DNA of 64,000 nt from the NCBI GenBank assembly GCA_963663845.2, contig OY760650.2:3472001-3536000 (forward strand), in the 5' to 3' direction. A program made the position numbers and the translations under genes. The notes beneath the pieces are model-generated. The model ran no database searches. It was not told where the DNA came from and saw only the letters and a list, made by a program, of their open reading frames with translations. Of the stretch, positions 23,957-34,923 are shown one piece after another; within the stretch, counting starts at the first letter, position 1; each line of letters starts with the position of its first letter. Source of the stretch: Versatilivorator sp963663845. Lineage in GTDB: Bacteria; Acidobacteriota; Terriglobia; Versatilivoradales; Versatilivoraceae.

Positions 23957-25324
23957 CTAGAGCAGCCCCACGGCGTGCAGGAAGACCAGCAGGATGGCCA
24001 CCGGAACCGGATACTTCAGCAGGAACAGCCAAGTCCGGTAGAAGCCGCGCAGGCGGCTGCCCGAGAGGAACTCCTCCCGGCGCAACCGCCGGTCCATGCG
24101 CCAGGCGGTAAACAGGGCCATGCCCAGCCCGCCCAGGGGAAGCATCCAGTTGGAAACCAGGTAGTCCAGGCTGTCGAACCAGTTCTTGCCCACCCATGCC
24201 TCCATGCCGGAGCCGAACAGGCGGGTCCCCCCGCTGATTGCCGACGGCAGCCCCAACAGGGCGATGGTCAGTCCCGCCGCCATCGCAGCCCGGTGGCGCC
24301 GCCAACCTCGCTGGTCGATGAGGTAGGAGGTGGCGACTTCCAGCATGGAAATGGCGCTGGTCACGGCGGCGAAGACCAGCAGGGCGAAGAAGAGGGTCGC
24401 CAGGAAGGTGGTTCCCGGCATCTGACTCAAGGCGATGGGAACGCTGATGAAGACCAGGCCCGGGCCCGCCGCCGGCTCCATGCCGTAGCTGAAGATGATG
24501 GGGAAGAGCATCAGAGAGGCGCCCAGAGCAATGGCGGTGTCCAGGGCGGAGATGGTGACCGAAACCCCCACCACATCGTCCCGGCGGCGCAGGTAGCTGC
24601 CGTAGGTAAGCATCGCGCCCATCCCCAGGCTGAGACTGAAGAAGGCATGCCCCAAGGCTTCCAGGGCCCCGCCGGCCGTGAACTTGTCCCGGTGAAAACC
24701 GAACAGGAACTGGAACGCTTTTCCGAATCCGTCCAGCGTCAGGGAGTTGATCAGCAGCACCAGCAACATGATCAGCAAAGCCGGCATCAGGATGCGCGAC
24801 CACCGTTCGACTCCCTTGGAGACGCCTCCATAGACCACCGCGACGGTCAAGCCCATGAAGACCAGGTGCCAGAAGAGATTGGCCCCGACCGAGGCGTGGA
24901 GGCTTCCGAAAACGGTCGCCACGTTGTCCGGTCCCAATCCCGCCAACTGTCCGCTGATGGAGAGCCAGGTATAGTGGAGAGACCACCCGGCCACCACGCT
25001 GTAGAAAGAGAGGAGAACGAAAGCGGACAAGACCGACAGCCATCCCATCCCCACCCAGGGGCTCCGGGCTCCGGCCAGAGACTGGAAGGCTCCCACCGGC
25101 GAGTTCTGGGTGGAACGCCCGATAAGGATCTCGGCGATCATGACCGGCAGCCCGACCAGAAGCACGCAACCCAGGTAGATGAGGACGAAGATGCCACCGC
25201 CGTTCTCCCCGGTGACGTAGGGGAACTTCCAGATGTTGCCCAGCCCCACCGCCGATCCGGCGGCCGCCAGGATGAAGCCGATCCTGGAGCCCCAATGGCT
25301 TCGCTTGCTCAAGGGTGCTTCCAT
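23957..25324 (-). CDS. Sodium-dependent transporter, neurotransmitter:sodium symporter (NSS) family
   Basis: A 455-aa membrane protein of LeuT fold. The family signature in TM1 is unmistakable: SRIGFILAAAGSAVGLGNIW then KFPYVTGENGGGIFVLIY. About 12 hydrophobic helices follow, with the TM6/TM8 region SYGMEPAAGPGLVFISVP and LVFAAVTSAISMLEV. Members import amino acids with Na+. The TM11-12 end shows the usual bacterial length. Single gene, flanked by short non-coding gaps, with no substrate-specific neighbours. Confidence 0.92.
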   Translation of the reverse strand: MEAPLSKRSHWGSRIGFILAAAGSAVGLGNIWKFPYVTGENGGGIFVLIYLGCVLLVGLPVMIAEILIGRSTQNSPVGAFQSLAGARSPWVGMGWLSVLSAFVLLSFYSVVAGWSLHYTWLSISGQLAGLGPDNVATVFGSLHASVGANLFWHLVFMGLTVAVVYGGVSKGVERWSRILMPALLIMLLVLLINSLTLDGFGKAFQFLFGFHRDKFTAGGALEALGHAFFSLSLGMGAMLTYGSYLRRRDDVVGVSVTISALDTAIALGASLMLFPIIFSYGMEPAAGPGLVFISVPIALSQMPGTTFLATLFFALLVFAAVTSAISMLEVATSYLIDQRGWRRHRAAMAAGLTIALLGLPSAISGGTRLFGSGMEAWVGKNWFDSLDYLVSNWMLPLGGLGMALFTAWRMDRRLRREEFLSGSRLRGFYRTWLFLLKYPVPVAILLVFLHAVGLL

Positions 25325-25508
25325 GGGTAGCCCTTCGGTCGTAGTCCGGGACCGTTGTCGGATGCCGCGCGGACCCGGGGGGCGTCCCGGTCAGGTCCCG
25401 GTCCGAGAAACAGGCGACACAATAGCACAAATGTTGCTTCAGCGAACGTGGCCGTTGGAGCCGGCCCTCTTGGCGGCGACCCTGGTTCGGCGCAGGCGAG
25501 GAAGATTT

Positions 25509-26285
25509 TCATCGATCAAGGCCCGGCAGCAGGAAGTCACGCACAAGGACATGGTCGGGCTCGATCGCGAGGACCTTTTGGTATTCTTTCCGGGCAGCTT
25601 CCCGATCACCCAGCCGGGCCAGCGTTCGCCCCAGCCATATCCGGGCATCGAGGCTTCCCCAGTTGGGCCAGGGCGGGTTCGGGGGTTGGGCCGCGAACGA
25701 ACTCACAGCCGACTGCAGCCAACGCTCGGCCCGCTCGGGACCTCCTCCGAATTGCTTGGGTCGTTGATAGGCGCCCATTCCCATGAGCAGCAGGAACCGG
25801 GGGTTGCCCTTGTCGATCGATTGGGCCTTGTCGAACGCCTTGCCCGACCGGGGACCAAGGGTCATGCCGCGCCACATCGAGGAACCGATCTTCATCCCGT
25901 AGATGGAGCCGAGCAAGGCGTAGGCCTCGACATCTCGTCGGTTGACGGCCAGGTTGACCTTGAGCAGGGACTCCGCCTCGTCGGCCAGGGAATCGCGTTC
26001 GCAATCGCGTGGCGCCGGATTCCTCCCGAGCAGTCGCCAATTGGCGTAGGCGAGCAGGTAGCGGAGCCGTGCACGGGAATTTCCGGAAGGCGTCTGCTCC
26101 AGGAGACTCCGGGCGGTGTCGCGCGCACGGGTCATCCCCTCCAGGTCCCCGAGGATGACGGACCGGTCGAGTTCTCGAACGATCGCGACCCAGGCCTGGT
26201 CGGTCGCATGCGGTTGCTCCGCACCGGCCGGCCCTGCCAGACAGAGCCCCAATACAAATGACCAGGAGACGTGGATCCTTGTCAC
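25509..26285 (-). CDS. Exported TPR-type protein
   Basis: About 258 aa. I choose the GTG at 26285 because it is followed by a signal peptide (RIHVSWSFVLGLCLAGPAGA) and preceded by GGGAG nine bases upstream; the 57 open codons before it are not coding-like. The mature protein is helical with TPR-like units (AKAFDKAQ-type repeats: GKAFDKAQSIDKGNPRFLLL, DREAARKEYQKVLAIEPDHV). Probably periplasmic and protein-binding. No specific role can be assigned. Confidence 0.7.
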   Translation of the reverse strand: MTRIHVSWSFVLGLCLAGPAGAEQPHATDQAWVAIVRELDRSVILGDLEGMTRARDTARSLLEQTPSGNSRARLRYLLAYANWRLLGRNPAPRDCERDSLADEAESLLKVNLAVNRRDVEAYALLGSIYGMKIGSSMWRGMTLGPRSGKAFDKAQSIDKGNPRFLLLMGMGAYQRPKQFGGGPERAERWLQSAVSSFAAQPPNPPWPNWGSLDARIWLGRTLARLGDREAARKEYQKVLAIEPDHVLVRDFLLPGLDR

Positions 26286-26843
26286 GAAAATCTTCTCCCA
26301 CGGAAACGGGAATGTGTCTCTCCGGCGGGTCTGCGCGTGCAAGAGTTTCCGCCGGGTGATTTTGCGAAGATAGCCCCTTGCACGAGAGGGGGCAAGCACT
26401 GAAGCCGCATTACCGTAACCCACGTTACTGCAACCCACCCGCATCCAGGACCGCAAGGAGTCCCATTTTGGACCGCTCGCCCTCCAAATGGCGCCATTCC
26501 CTGCAATGTGCTTTTCAGTTGCCCGAACAAACTCCTATAGTTACCCTGCATTTTTTGGATTTTAACCGGCAGCCCGGACGGTCGATTCCAGGGTCCCCAT
26601 CGGACGTTCGCCCGACGAGCTACCAATAATTTCAGTTTTGAGTTAGTATGCCGCAACCGGCACATCCTGAACCTCATTCGGAAACAGTCTTGCTTCCGGC
26701 AGACCTCAATCGGTGAGTTCGGGGTCTTGAGGGCCAACCACTCGGGAATCGCACCCATAGGCAAGGATCGCGATTCGTCGGGCCATCTGTCTTTCGCTTC
26801 CCGCAGACGGAGGTGAAAGGCCCTTTTTGGGAGAAAGAGAATC
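26286..26843. other. 558-base intergenic region before the radical SAM gene
   Basis: No gene is supported. It holds a 21-base repeat (26413-26433, CCGTAACCCACGTTACTGCA) with GTAAC/GTTAC inverted ends. The same 21 bases with one change occur at 38126-38146 inside element E2. The AT-richer stretch around 26510-26650 (TGCATTTTTTGGATTTTAAC) is the probable promoter region for the radical SAM gene, but I cannot define -35 and -10 boxes with confidence. Confidence 0.5.
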
Positions 26844-28889
<2,046 letters not shown>

Positions 28890-28926
28890 CGGTCGATCGA
28901 GGGGTTGCGACCAGGCAAGGCCATCA

Positions 28927-28958
28927 ATGGGCTATCCGTGACGGATAGCCCATTTTTT
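28927..28958 (+). terminator. Strong Rho-independent terminator after radical SAM gene
   Basis: Near-perfect hairpin ATGGGCTATCCGT / ACGGATAGCCCAT (13 bp of inverted repeat around one base, so effectively an 11-bp stem with a small loop), followed by six T. Confidence 0.92.
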
Positions 28959-28989
28959 GGTTGGGTAAGAAAGGCGGAATAGCGGGATC

Positions 28990-29967
28990 ATGGCTGCCGG
29001 CAAGACCGAATTCGAAGGCTATTTGGGCGGGCTGGACGAGGGTGCCTGGGCCGAGGCCCTGGCCGGCATCCTTCCTGGAATACACCCGGCCGACCGCCAG
29101 GCCACCCGAATCTGGTTCGCCTTCTGGCCCCTGAAGCTCCGGCAGGCTTTGGACGGCTCGGCCGATCCGGAACAGGTTTTCAAGCAATTCCAGTTGGACG
29201 GGAAGCCTCTTCTGGAAGAGCAGATCGATGCCTCGGTGGCCTTTCTGTTCGGGTCGAACTGGTGGCCGGAGGTCAAGCAGGTGGTGGCGGCCTACGCCGA
29301 GGAGGCATCGGAGCCCCAAGAGACCGGCCTGGATGCCCACATCCTGGAGTTGGCCGGCCGGCTGGCCGCCAGGCTTCGGGTGGAGCGGTCCCTGTTGGCG
29401 GGAATCGTTGCGGTGGGCGTGATGGTGCTGCGGCAGGTGGGACTGTCCTCCCTGTCGAGGTGCGCTGCCGACCCGGCCCCCAACGGGCGCCCCAGGTCGG
29501 CGGCCGAGGTGTTGAAGCTGCGACGAGGGCGGGGCTGGAAGTCCCTGATCTGGAAGTCCAGGAAGTACCGGGTGACCTTCGACGAGCGTGTTCCGGAGTC
29601 CTGCTACGAGGCCCTGGACGGCCAGGACCTGTCGATGGCCAGCGGCGGCGACCCCAGGGATTTTCGGGAGTCGGACCCGCGGCGCGTTGCCGGACCGGTG
29701 CCGGTGCAGTGCCGTAGCGGTGCTTGCGGCTACTGCTGGATCGGTGTGCTGGCGGGAGAGGAGAACCTTTCCGAGATGACCGCATTCGAAAAGCGCCGCC
29801 TGGAGTATTTCGGCTACGCTCCCCCGGCGGAAGTCGCCCGGAAGCATCCGGCCGTCCGATTGGCCTGCCAATCCAAGTGCTACGGGGACGTTTCCATCGT
29901 GATTCCACCCTGGAACGGCGTGCTCGAGGGGCGCGGGCCGGCAGCTTCCCCCGATGGGGGGGATTGA
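28990..29967 (+). CDS. Protein with C-terminal 2Fe-2S ferredoxin domain
   Basis: A 325-aa protein. Residues 1-150 are helical and unrecognised (FAFWPLKLRQAL, a SVAFLFGSNWWPEVKQVV segment). From about 185 a plant-type 2Fe-2S ferredoxin fold begins (WKSRKYRVTFDERVPESCYE), with ligands Cys241, Cys246, Cys249 (CRSGACGYC) and Cys293 (ACQSKC). It sits between a radical SAM enzyme and an ErpA-type cluster carrier on the same strand, so a role as electron donor to the radical SAM enzyme is a reasonable guess. The N-terminal domain may be the docking part. Not a known named family to me. Confidence 0.75.
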   Translation: MAAGKTEFEGYLGGLDEGAWAEALAGILPGIHPADRQATRIWFAFWPLKLRQALDGSADPEQVFKQFQLDGKPLLEEQIDASVAFLFGSNWWPEVKQVVAAYAEEASEPQETGLDAHILELAGRLAARLRVERSLLAGIVAVGVMVLRQVGLSSLSRCAADPAPNGRPRSAAEVLKLRRGRGWKSLIWKSRKYRVTFDERVPESCYEALDGQDLSMASGGDPRDFRESDPRRVAGPVPVQCRSGACGYCWIGVLAGEENLSEMTAFEKRRLEYFGYAPPAEVARKHPAVRLACQSKCYGDVSIVIPPWNGVLEGRGPAASPDGGD

Positions 29968-30045
29968 TTTTTTCGCCGGAATCGCTACAATGATTCCATT
30001 GAGCAGTCATCATGGCAGGAGGGGCTGAAAGGAGCCGCAAACGCA

Positions 30046-30369
30046 ATGCTGAAAATCACCGACAAAGCGCAGGGAAAGGTCAAGGAAATACTGGACAGCC
30101 AGCAGGAGGCCTACGCCGGTCTGCGAGTGCAGATCGTGGGCGGCGGGTGCTCCGGCTTTCAGTATCAGTTGGGATTCGAGAAGCAGGCCAACGGAGGGGA
30201 CGAGATCCTGGAGTTGCAGGGCTTCAAGGTCTTCGTGGACAAGGGGAGCATGATCTACCTGGACGGAACCGAGATCGACTACATCGAGAACCTCACCGGC
30301 GCCGGCTTCAAGTTCCACAACCCCAACGTCAAGAGCACCTGCGGTTGCGGCGAATCCTTTCACGTGTAA
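30046..30369 (+). CDS. erpA: Iron-sulfur cluster insertion protein, ErpA/IscA type
   Basis: A 107-aa A-type carrier. The three conserved cysteines are present: GGGCSGFQY (Cys35) and the C-terminal STCGCGESF (CxC). Length and ending match ErpA/IscA. It carries Fe-S clusters to apo-proteins; its position right after a 2Fe-2S protein and a radical SAM enzyme suggests local use for cluster supply. An AAGGAGCC-like site (GAAAGGAGCCGCAAACGC) precedes the ATG at 30046. Followed by a terminator at 30419. Confidence 0.92.
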   Translation: MLKITDKAQGKVKEILDSQQEAYAGLRVQIVGGGCSGFQYQLGFEKQANGGDEILELQGFKVFVDKGSMIYLDGTEIDYIENLTGAGFKFHNPNVKSTCGCGESFHV

Positions 30370-30418
30370 TTCGGCTGCCCTTCAGGGTCTGATCGCAGAT
30401 CCGGGCTGCAGAGATTCG

Positions 30419-30454
30419 AAGGCCATTTTTCCGAGAGGAGGAATGGCCTTTTTT
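30419..30454 (+). terminator. Rho-independent terminator after erpA
   Basis: Inverted repeat AAGGCCATT (30419-30427) and AATGGCCTT (30442-30450), loop of 14 bases, with a run of six T overlapping and following the right arm. It lies just before moaA. Confidence 0.85.
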
Positions 30455-30495
30455 CATAGGTGGCTCCCGGCGTTCAGGAAGCGGTGGTTCCCGTC

Positions 30496-31509
30496 ATGCT
30501 GTTCGATGCTTTTCAACGCCCTCTGAAGGACCTGAGGATTTCGGTCACGGACCGGTGCAACTTCCGCTGTACCTATTGCATGCCCTTTGACGAGTATGTC
30601 TGGATCGCCAAGCAGGAGATCCTGACCTTCGAGGAAATCGAACGGTTGGCCCGCATTTTCATCGGGCTGGGCGTGGAGAGAATTCGCCTGACCGGAGGCG
30701 AGCCTCTGCTGCGCAAGGATCTGCACCGGCTGGTGGAGAGGCTGGCTGCCCTCGGCGGGCTGCAGGACCTGTGCCTGACCACCAACGGGGCCCTGCTGGC
30801 CGAGCAAGCCCCCCTCCTCAAGTCTGCCGGGCTGAAACGGATCAACGTCAGCCTGGATACCCTGGATCCGGAAAAGTTCAAGCGAATCGTCAAGCGCGGC
30901 AACCTGGCCAAAGTGCTGGAGGGACTGTTTGCCGCCCAGCGTCAGGGATTGCATCCGATCAAGATCAACGCGGTCCTGGAACGGGGAGTCAACGACGACG
31001 AGATCATCTCGTTGGTGGAGTTTTCCCGCTCCCACGGGTTCGGTATCCGGTTCATCGAGTACATGGACGTGGGGAATTCCAACAGTTGGAAGTCCGCGAA
31101 GATGGTCTCCAAGGAGGAGATTCTGGAGCGAATCCGTTCCGTCTTTTCCACGACCGAGGTGGGCCGGGAACAGGGCAGGGCGCCGGCGGTCGACTACCGT
31201 TTTGCCGACGGCGGCGGGGATTTCGGCGTGATTGCTTCGGTCACCGAACCCTTTTGCGGCGGATGCAGCCGGGCCAGGCTGACCGCGGATGGCAAGTTTG
31301 TCACTTGCCTTTTTTCCGAAGTCGGACACGACCTCAAATCGCCAATGCGGGCGGGAGCTTCCGATGGGGAACTTCGCAACCGGGTGGTCTCCATCTGGAA
31401 TCGGAGGAGCGACCGTTACTCGGAATCCCGGCTGGAGGCCCTCCATTCCCAACAGGGCTATCGCGCCGAGGACCACAAGAAGATAGAGATGATCAGCCTG
31501 GGCGGCTGA
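30496..31509 (+). CDS. moaA: GTP 3',8-cyclase MoaA (molybdenum cofactor step 1)
   Basis: A 337-aa radical SAM enzyme that turns GTP into 3',8-cyclo-7,8-dihydro-GTP. N-terminal cluster motif CNFRCTYCMP, RLTGGEPLLR, then the MoaA-specific RFIEYMDVGNSNSW and the C-terminal GTP-binding cluster CGGCSRARLTADGKFVTC with a third Cys. It ends in the Gly-Gly tail (SLGG) that MoaA needs for activity. I use ATG 30496; a GTG 12 codons earlier is open but has no better ribosome site. Other moco genes here: only mobA at 53 kb; moaC, moaE and moeA are not in the window. Confidence 0.95.
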   Translation: MLFDAFQRPLKDLRISVTDRCNFRCTYCMPFDEYVWIAKQEILTFEEIERLARIFIGLGVERIRLTGGEPLLRKDLHRLVERLAALGGLQDLCLTTNGALLAEQAPLLKSAGLKRINVSLDTLDPEKFKRIVKRGNLAKVLEGLFAAQRQGLHPIKINAVLERGVNDDEIISLVEFSRSHGFGIRFIEYMDVGNSNSWKSAKMVSKEEILERIRSVFSTTEVGREQGRAPAVDYRFADGGGDFGVIASVTEPFCGGCSRARLTADGKFVTCLFSEVGHDLKSPMRAGASDGELRNRVVSIWNRRSDRYSESRLEALHSQQGYRAEDHKKIEMISLGG

Positions 31510-31616
31510 TCCCCGGGGCGAGCAACCCCGCGCCGTTTCGGAGCCGTTTCCCCCGGACGTTTCCATTCCGGACCCACCGGTCCCGTCACCCCATCTGCCT
31601 GCAAGATTCCCCCATG

Positions 31617-31862
31617 TGTTCAGACCAGCACCGCCCCCGCCCTGCCGGGAAGATCATTCGAGAGCGAAACAAGAGAAGTTCATGGCCTGTCGGGAACAAG
31701 ATTTTTGAACATGGATGCACAGGATGCACAGGATAATCAGGATGGGAGGGTGTTGCACCAAAGCTGACTCCGGCGGTGATCGCGGCGGATTTGCGGAAAT
31801 CCAGGACTTCAAACCAGCCGTCTCCGGAAAAAATCCTGTGCATCCTGTGCATCCATGTCAAT
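31617..31862 (+). mobile_element. Repeat element D, copy 1 (GGATGCACA arms)
   Basis: About 246 bases. A perfect 24-bp inverted repeat, starting ATGGATGCACAGGATGCA at 31711-31734 with its partner at 31833-31856, encloses 98 bases. The arms are built from a 9-base unit GGATGCACA. Left of the arm is an outer segment with GCCCTGCCGGGAAGATCATT and AACAAGAGAAGTTCATG. The whole unit is repeated in opposite orientation at 54276-54512. No ORF is conserved. Confidence 0.8.
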
Positions 31863-31980
31863 AAAAAAGGGGATTCGGCTTCGCCCCGAAAGCGGAGCCG
31901 GCCCGGCGGGCCTCAAAGAGAGCGTAACATCCTGTGAGTCAACGGGATAGATCCAACTGAAGCGGGCTGGTTCCCAAATT

Positions 31981-32035
31981 TGTTTCAGACAAGCAGCGCC
32001 CGCCCTGCCGGGCGGATCATGCGAGGAGTGAAACA
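31981..32035 (+). repeat. Third, partial copy of element D outer segment
   Basis: TGTTTCAGACAAGCAGCGCC and following GCCCTGCCGGGCGGATCAT align with 31618-31672 (GTTCAGACCAGCACCGCCCC) and, in reverse complement, with about 54470-54520. It stops after GAAACACTCAAT, so only the outer part of D is present. Confidence 0.7.
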
Positions 32036-32071
32036 CTCAATCGTCAATAAAGACGAACCACGAATGCATAC

Positions 32072-32346
32072 GAATAGACACGAAGACCGATGGACCTGCT
32101 TTGCTGCGATGACGTCACGGGAGGAAGCCCCCCCGGGAGCGCGGGCGTCCCGCCCGCACAACACTGGCACAGCCTCGGCCATTTCCTCCACCCGGCTCGA
32201 CCGGCAACGGCGCCAGGACTCTGCTTCGGCCGGGCCCTTGCGGTTCCCGCCGGCAGGGTGGCCGGGCGCCGCATCGCAGGGAATCTGAGCGGCACGCTAC
32301 GGGAGTGCATGCGGGCGGGACGCCCGCGCTCCCGGAGGGCGCCTCT
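32072..32346 (+). mobile_element. Non-autonomous repeat element C (275-bp family, copy 2)
   Basis: Co-linear with 10518-10793. The GC-rich block lies at 32133-32159 (offset 61, against 62 in copy 1) and its inverted partner at 32310-32335 (offset 238 against 239). The equal spacing with diverged filler indicates old copies of one mobile unit. It ends 57 bases before the start codon of the MFS transporter and must form part of that gene's leader or promoter region. Confidence 0.78.
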
Positions 32347-32403
32347 CCCGTGGGTCTTGGTGGATCCCTCTTTTTTCCGTTTGTTTCAGACAGGACAATA
32401 AAC

Positions 32404-33666
32404 ATGGCGGAAGAGGACTGTCGGTTTCGGCGGGCTCAGTGGCGCATTCTGTGGGCCACCATGCTCTGCTACTTTTTCTACTACACCGGCCGGCAGACCT
32501 TCGGTTTCGCCATTCCGGGCATCGAGCGGGAGCTGGGCATTGGCAAAGTGGGCCTGGGATGGGTCAGCAGCGCCATGTTGTGGAGCTATGCCGCCGGGCA
32601 GGCCGTCAACGGCAACCTGGGCGATCGTTTTGGCGGTCGTCGGATGATGAGCCTGGGGGCGCTGCTTTCCTGTATGTTCAATTGGGGGGTCAGCTTCGCC
32701 GGCAGTTTGGTGAGTCTGTTGGTTCCCTGGGCCATCAACGGCTACGCCCAGTCCATGGGCTGGGCTCCGGGAAGCCGGGTACTGTCCAATTGGTGGAGCC
32801 GCCGGGAGCGAGGGAAGGTCTACGGTCTCTACGTGGGCGCGGCCGGTCTTTCCTCCGTTCTGGCCTTCACCACCTCCAATCTCATTCTGGCCCTGGACTT
32901 GAATTGGCGTTGGATCTTTCGTCTCCCGGTGCTGCTGCTCCTGCTGGGTGGAGCGGTCTATTACCGGGTGGCTCGGGACCGTCCCGAGGAACTCGGTTTC
33001 TCCGGGTCGAATCACCTGGAAGGTAATCGGGATGAAGGCCGGGCCGCGCCCCCGGGAAAGGAAAATAACGAGGAGACCACCTGGCATCGCTACCGGCAGG
33101 TGTGTTCCAATTGGCGCTTCATGATCGCCAGCCTGGCCATCGGTTTCCAGAGCCTGGCCCGCTACGGCCTGTTGACCTGGGTGCCGGTCCACTTCCTGGC
33201 GACCGGGTGGCGAGGATTTGCAGGGCGGACCTGGATCACTCTGGCGCTTCCGGCAGGCATGACCCTGGGGGCCGTGAGCAGCGGCTGGTTGTCCGACCGG
33301 GTCTTTCATTCCAATCGATCGAGGGTTATCTTCCTGTTCATGGCGGCTGCCTCGCTGGCCTGTACCGCCATGTACCTGTTGCCGTACCATTTCTTCTGGT
33401 CCATGGCGTTGCTGGCCCTTTGCGGGTTCTTCACCTACGGCCCCCAGTCGGCCTTCTGGGCCCTGTGTCCCGATCTGCTGGGCACCCGCCACGCCGGCAC
33501 GGGAACGGGAGTCATGAACATGCATGCCTATCTGCTGGCGGGACTGGGAGAGCCCTTCATCGGCTGGATGATCCAGCGAAGCGCCGATAACACCAGCCTG
33601 GTGTTCCCGCTGGTTGCCGGGGCCTGTCTGCTCAGCGGGTCGATTGCGCTGTTTGTCCAACGTTAG
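32404..33666 (+). CDS. MFS transporter (OPA/GlpT-like), probable phosphonate uptake
   Basis: About 420 aa with 12 predicted membrane helices. The N-terminal part (WATMLCYFFYYTGRQTFGFA, GIGKVGLGWVSSAMLWSYAA, GNLGDRFGGRRM) matches the organophosphate:phosphate antiporter branch, which includes GlpT and phosphoglycerate carriers. I start at ATG 32404 (AGGA eight bases upstream); the longer frame reads back into the repeat element. It is followed 12 bases later by phnA, so it is the likely importer of the phosphonate degraded by this operon. Substrate is inferred from context. Confidence 0.8.
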   Translation: MAEEDCRFRRAQWRILWATMLCYFFYYTGRQTFGFAIPGIERELGIGKVGLGWVSSAMLWSYAAGQAVNGNLGDRFGGRRMMSLGALLSCMFNWGVSFAGSLVSLLVPWAINGYAQSMGWAPGSRVLSNWWSRRERGKVYGLYVGAAGLSSVLAFTTSNLILALDLNWRWIFRLPVLLLLLGGAVYYRVARDRPEELGFSGSNHLEGNRDEGRAAPPGKENNEETTWHRYRQVCSNWRFMIASLAIGFQSLARYGLLTWVPVHFLATGWRGFAGRTWITLALPAGMTLGAVSSGWLSDRVFHSNRSRVIFLFMAAASLACTAMYLLPYHFFWSMALLALCGFFTYGPQSAFWALCPDLLGTRHAGTGTGVMNMHAYLLAGLGEPFIGWMIQRSADNTSLVFPLVAGACLLSGSIALFVQR

Positions 33667-33678
33667 TCATCAATTCTC

Positions 33679-34923
33679 ATGACCATGAATGCAAACTTCT
33701 CCACCTTGCCCTTCTCAGTCAACGGCCGCCGATACGAGCCACCGGCCAGGCCGGTCGTGGCGATCTGCATGGACGGCTGCGAGGACGACTACCTGAACGT
33801 GGCGATCGCCCGGGACCGCATGCCCCACCTGGCCCGAATGGCTGCGGACGGCTACCGGGGACTGGCCCGGGCGGCTCTGCCCACCTACACCAACGTCAAC
33901 AACGCCTGCATCGTCTCCGGCGTGCCACCTTCCGTCACCGGCATTTCCGGCAACTTCTTTCTCGATCCCGGAAGCGGCGCCGAGGTCATGATGAACTCGG
34001 GCCGCTACCTGCGGTGCGACACCATCCTGGCGGCCGCTGCACGGTCGGGAAGGAAGGTGGCCATGGTGACGGCCAAGGAAAAGCTGCGTGACCTGTTGAC
34101 CCGTGGACTGCAGGGAATCGCTTTTTCGTCGGAGCGGGCCGGCGAGCAGATCCGGGGTCTTCCGGGCCTGGAGAGTCTGGCGGAGACTATCCGGGAAGGC
34201 AGTCCCGACATCTACAGCGCAGAGGCCAGCCTGTTCGTCTTGCGCGCCGGCGTGGCTCTGTTGGAGAGCCGACAATCGGACTTCCTCTATCTGTCACTGA
34301 CCGATTACGTGCAGCACCGCCATGCGCCGTCGGCGCCCGAGGCGCTGGACTTTTACGAAGCCATCGACCATCAGTTGGGCCGCCTGCTGGAGCTGGGCGC
34401 GGCTGTGGGAGCCACGGCCGATCACGGAATGAATGCCAAGACCAGGGCCGACGGCCGGCCCAACGTGATCTACCTGGAGAGCGAGCTCCGGGAGCAGTTT
34501 GGCGAGGGCGTGACGGTGATCTGTCCCATCACCGATCCCTACGTGGTGCACCATGGGGCCCTGGGGTCGGCGGTGACGATTCACCTGGCTGAAGGAGTAT
34601 CCGAGGATGGGGTGGTCCATTGGCTGTCTCGACGCCGGGGCGTTACCGAGGTGTGCGGGCGACCCGAGGCGGCTACGCGGCTGGAGCTCCCGCCGGACCG
34701 CATCGGGGACCTGATGGTGTTTTCGGATCGGGATGTCGTGATGGGCCGCACGCCCGAGTATCACGACCTGCGCCCCCTGAGGGGTGACTTGAGGTCCCAC
34801 GGCGGCCGCTTCGAGGAAACGGTGCCCCTGCTGCTTTCCGAACCCTGTTCAGGCGCGGCGGCAGCCAGGGACCCGAGAAATTTCGACCTGTTTGCCTATC
34901 TCTGCGAGGGAGGTTCCCGATGA
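33679..34923 (+). CDS. phnA: Phosphonoacetate hydrolase
   Basis: A 414-aa alkaline-phosphatase-superfamily enzyme that cleaves phosphonoacetate to acetate and phosphate. Metal and nucleophile motifs are visible: VAICMDGCEDDY (Asp32), ALPTYTNVNNACIVSG with the nucleophilic Thr in PTYTN, YLSLTDYVQHRHAP (Asp/His), GATADHGMNAK and DLRSHGGRFEE. These match PhnA rather than generic nucleotide pyrophosphatases. The ATGA junction with phnY at 34920 implies translational coupling. Length is usual for the family. Confidence 0.93.
   Translation: MTMNANFSTLPFSVNGRRYEPPARPVVAICMDGCEDDYLNVAIARDRMPHLARMAADGYRGLARAALPTYTNVNNACIVSGVPPSVTGISGNFFLDPGSGAEVMMNSGRYLRCDTILAAAARSGRKVAMVTAKEKLRDLLTRGLQGIAFSSERAGEQIRGLPGLESLAETIREGSPDIYSAEASLFVLRAGVALLESRQSDFLYLSLTDYVQHRHAPSAPEALDFYEAIDHQLGRLLELGAAVGATADHGMNAKTRADGRPNVIYLESELREQFGEGVTVICPITDPYVVHHGALGSAVTIHLAEGVSEDGVVHWLSRRRGVTEVCGRPEAATRLELPPDRIGDLMVFSDRDVVMGRTPEYHDLRPLRGDLRSHGGRFEETVPLLLSEPCSGAAAARDPRNFDLFAYLCEGGSR

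Larger units (their letters stand above)
31510..32403. other. 894-base intergenic block of nested repeats
   Basis: No gene supported. From left to right: element D1 (31617-31862), about 115 bases of unassigned sequence, a 55-base third copy of D's outer part (31981-32035), element C (32072-32346) and the leader of the MFS gene. A 13-base direct repeat TTTGTTTCAGACA stands at 31979-31991 and 32380-32392, bracketing element C and the D fragment. The many ORFs here translate the repeats and are not real. Confidence 0.75.
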
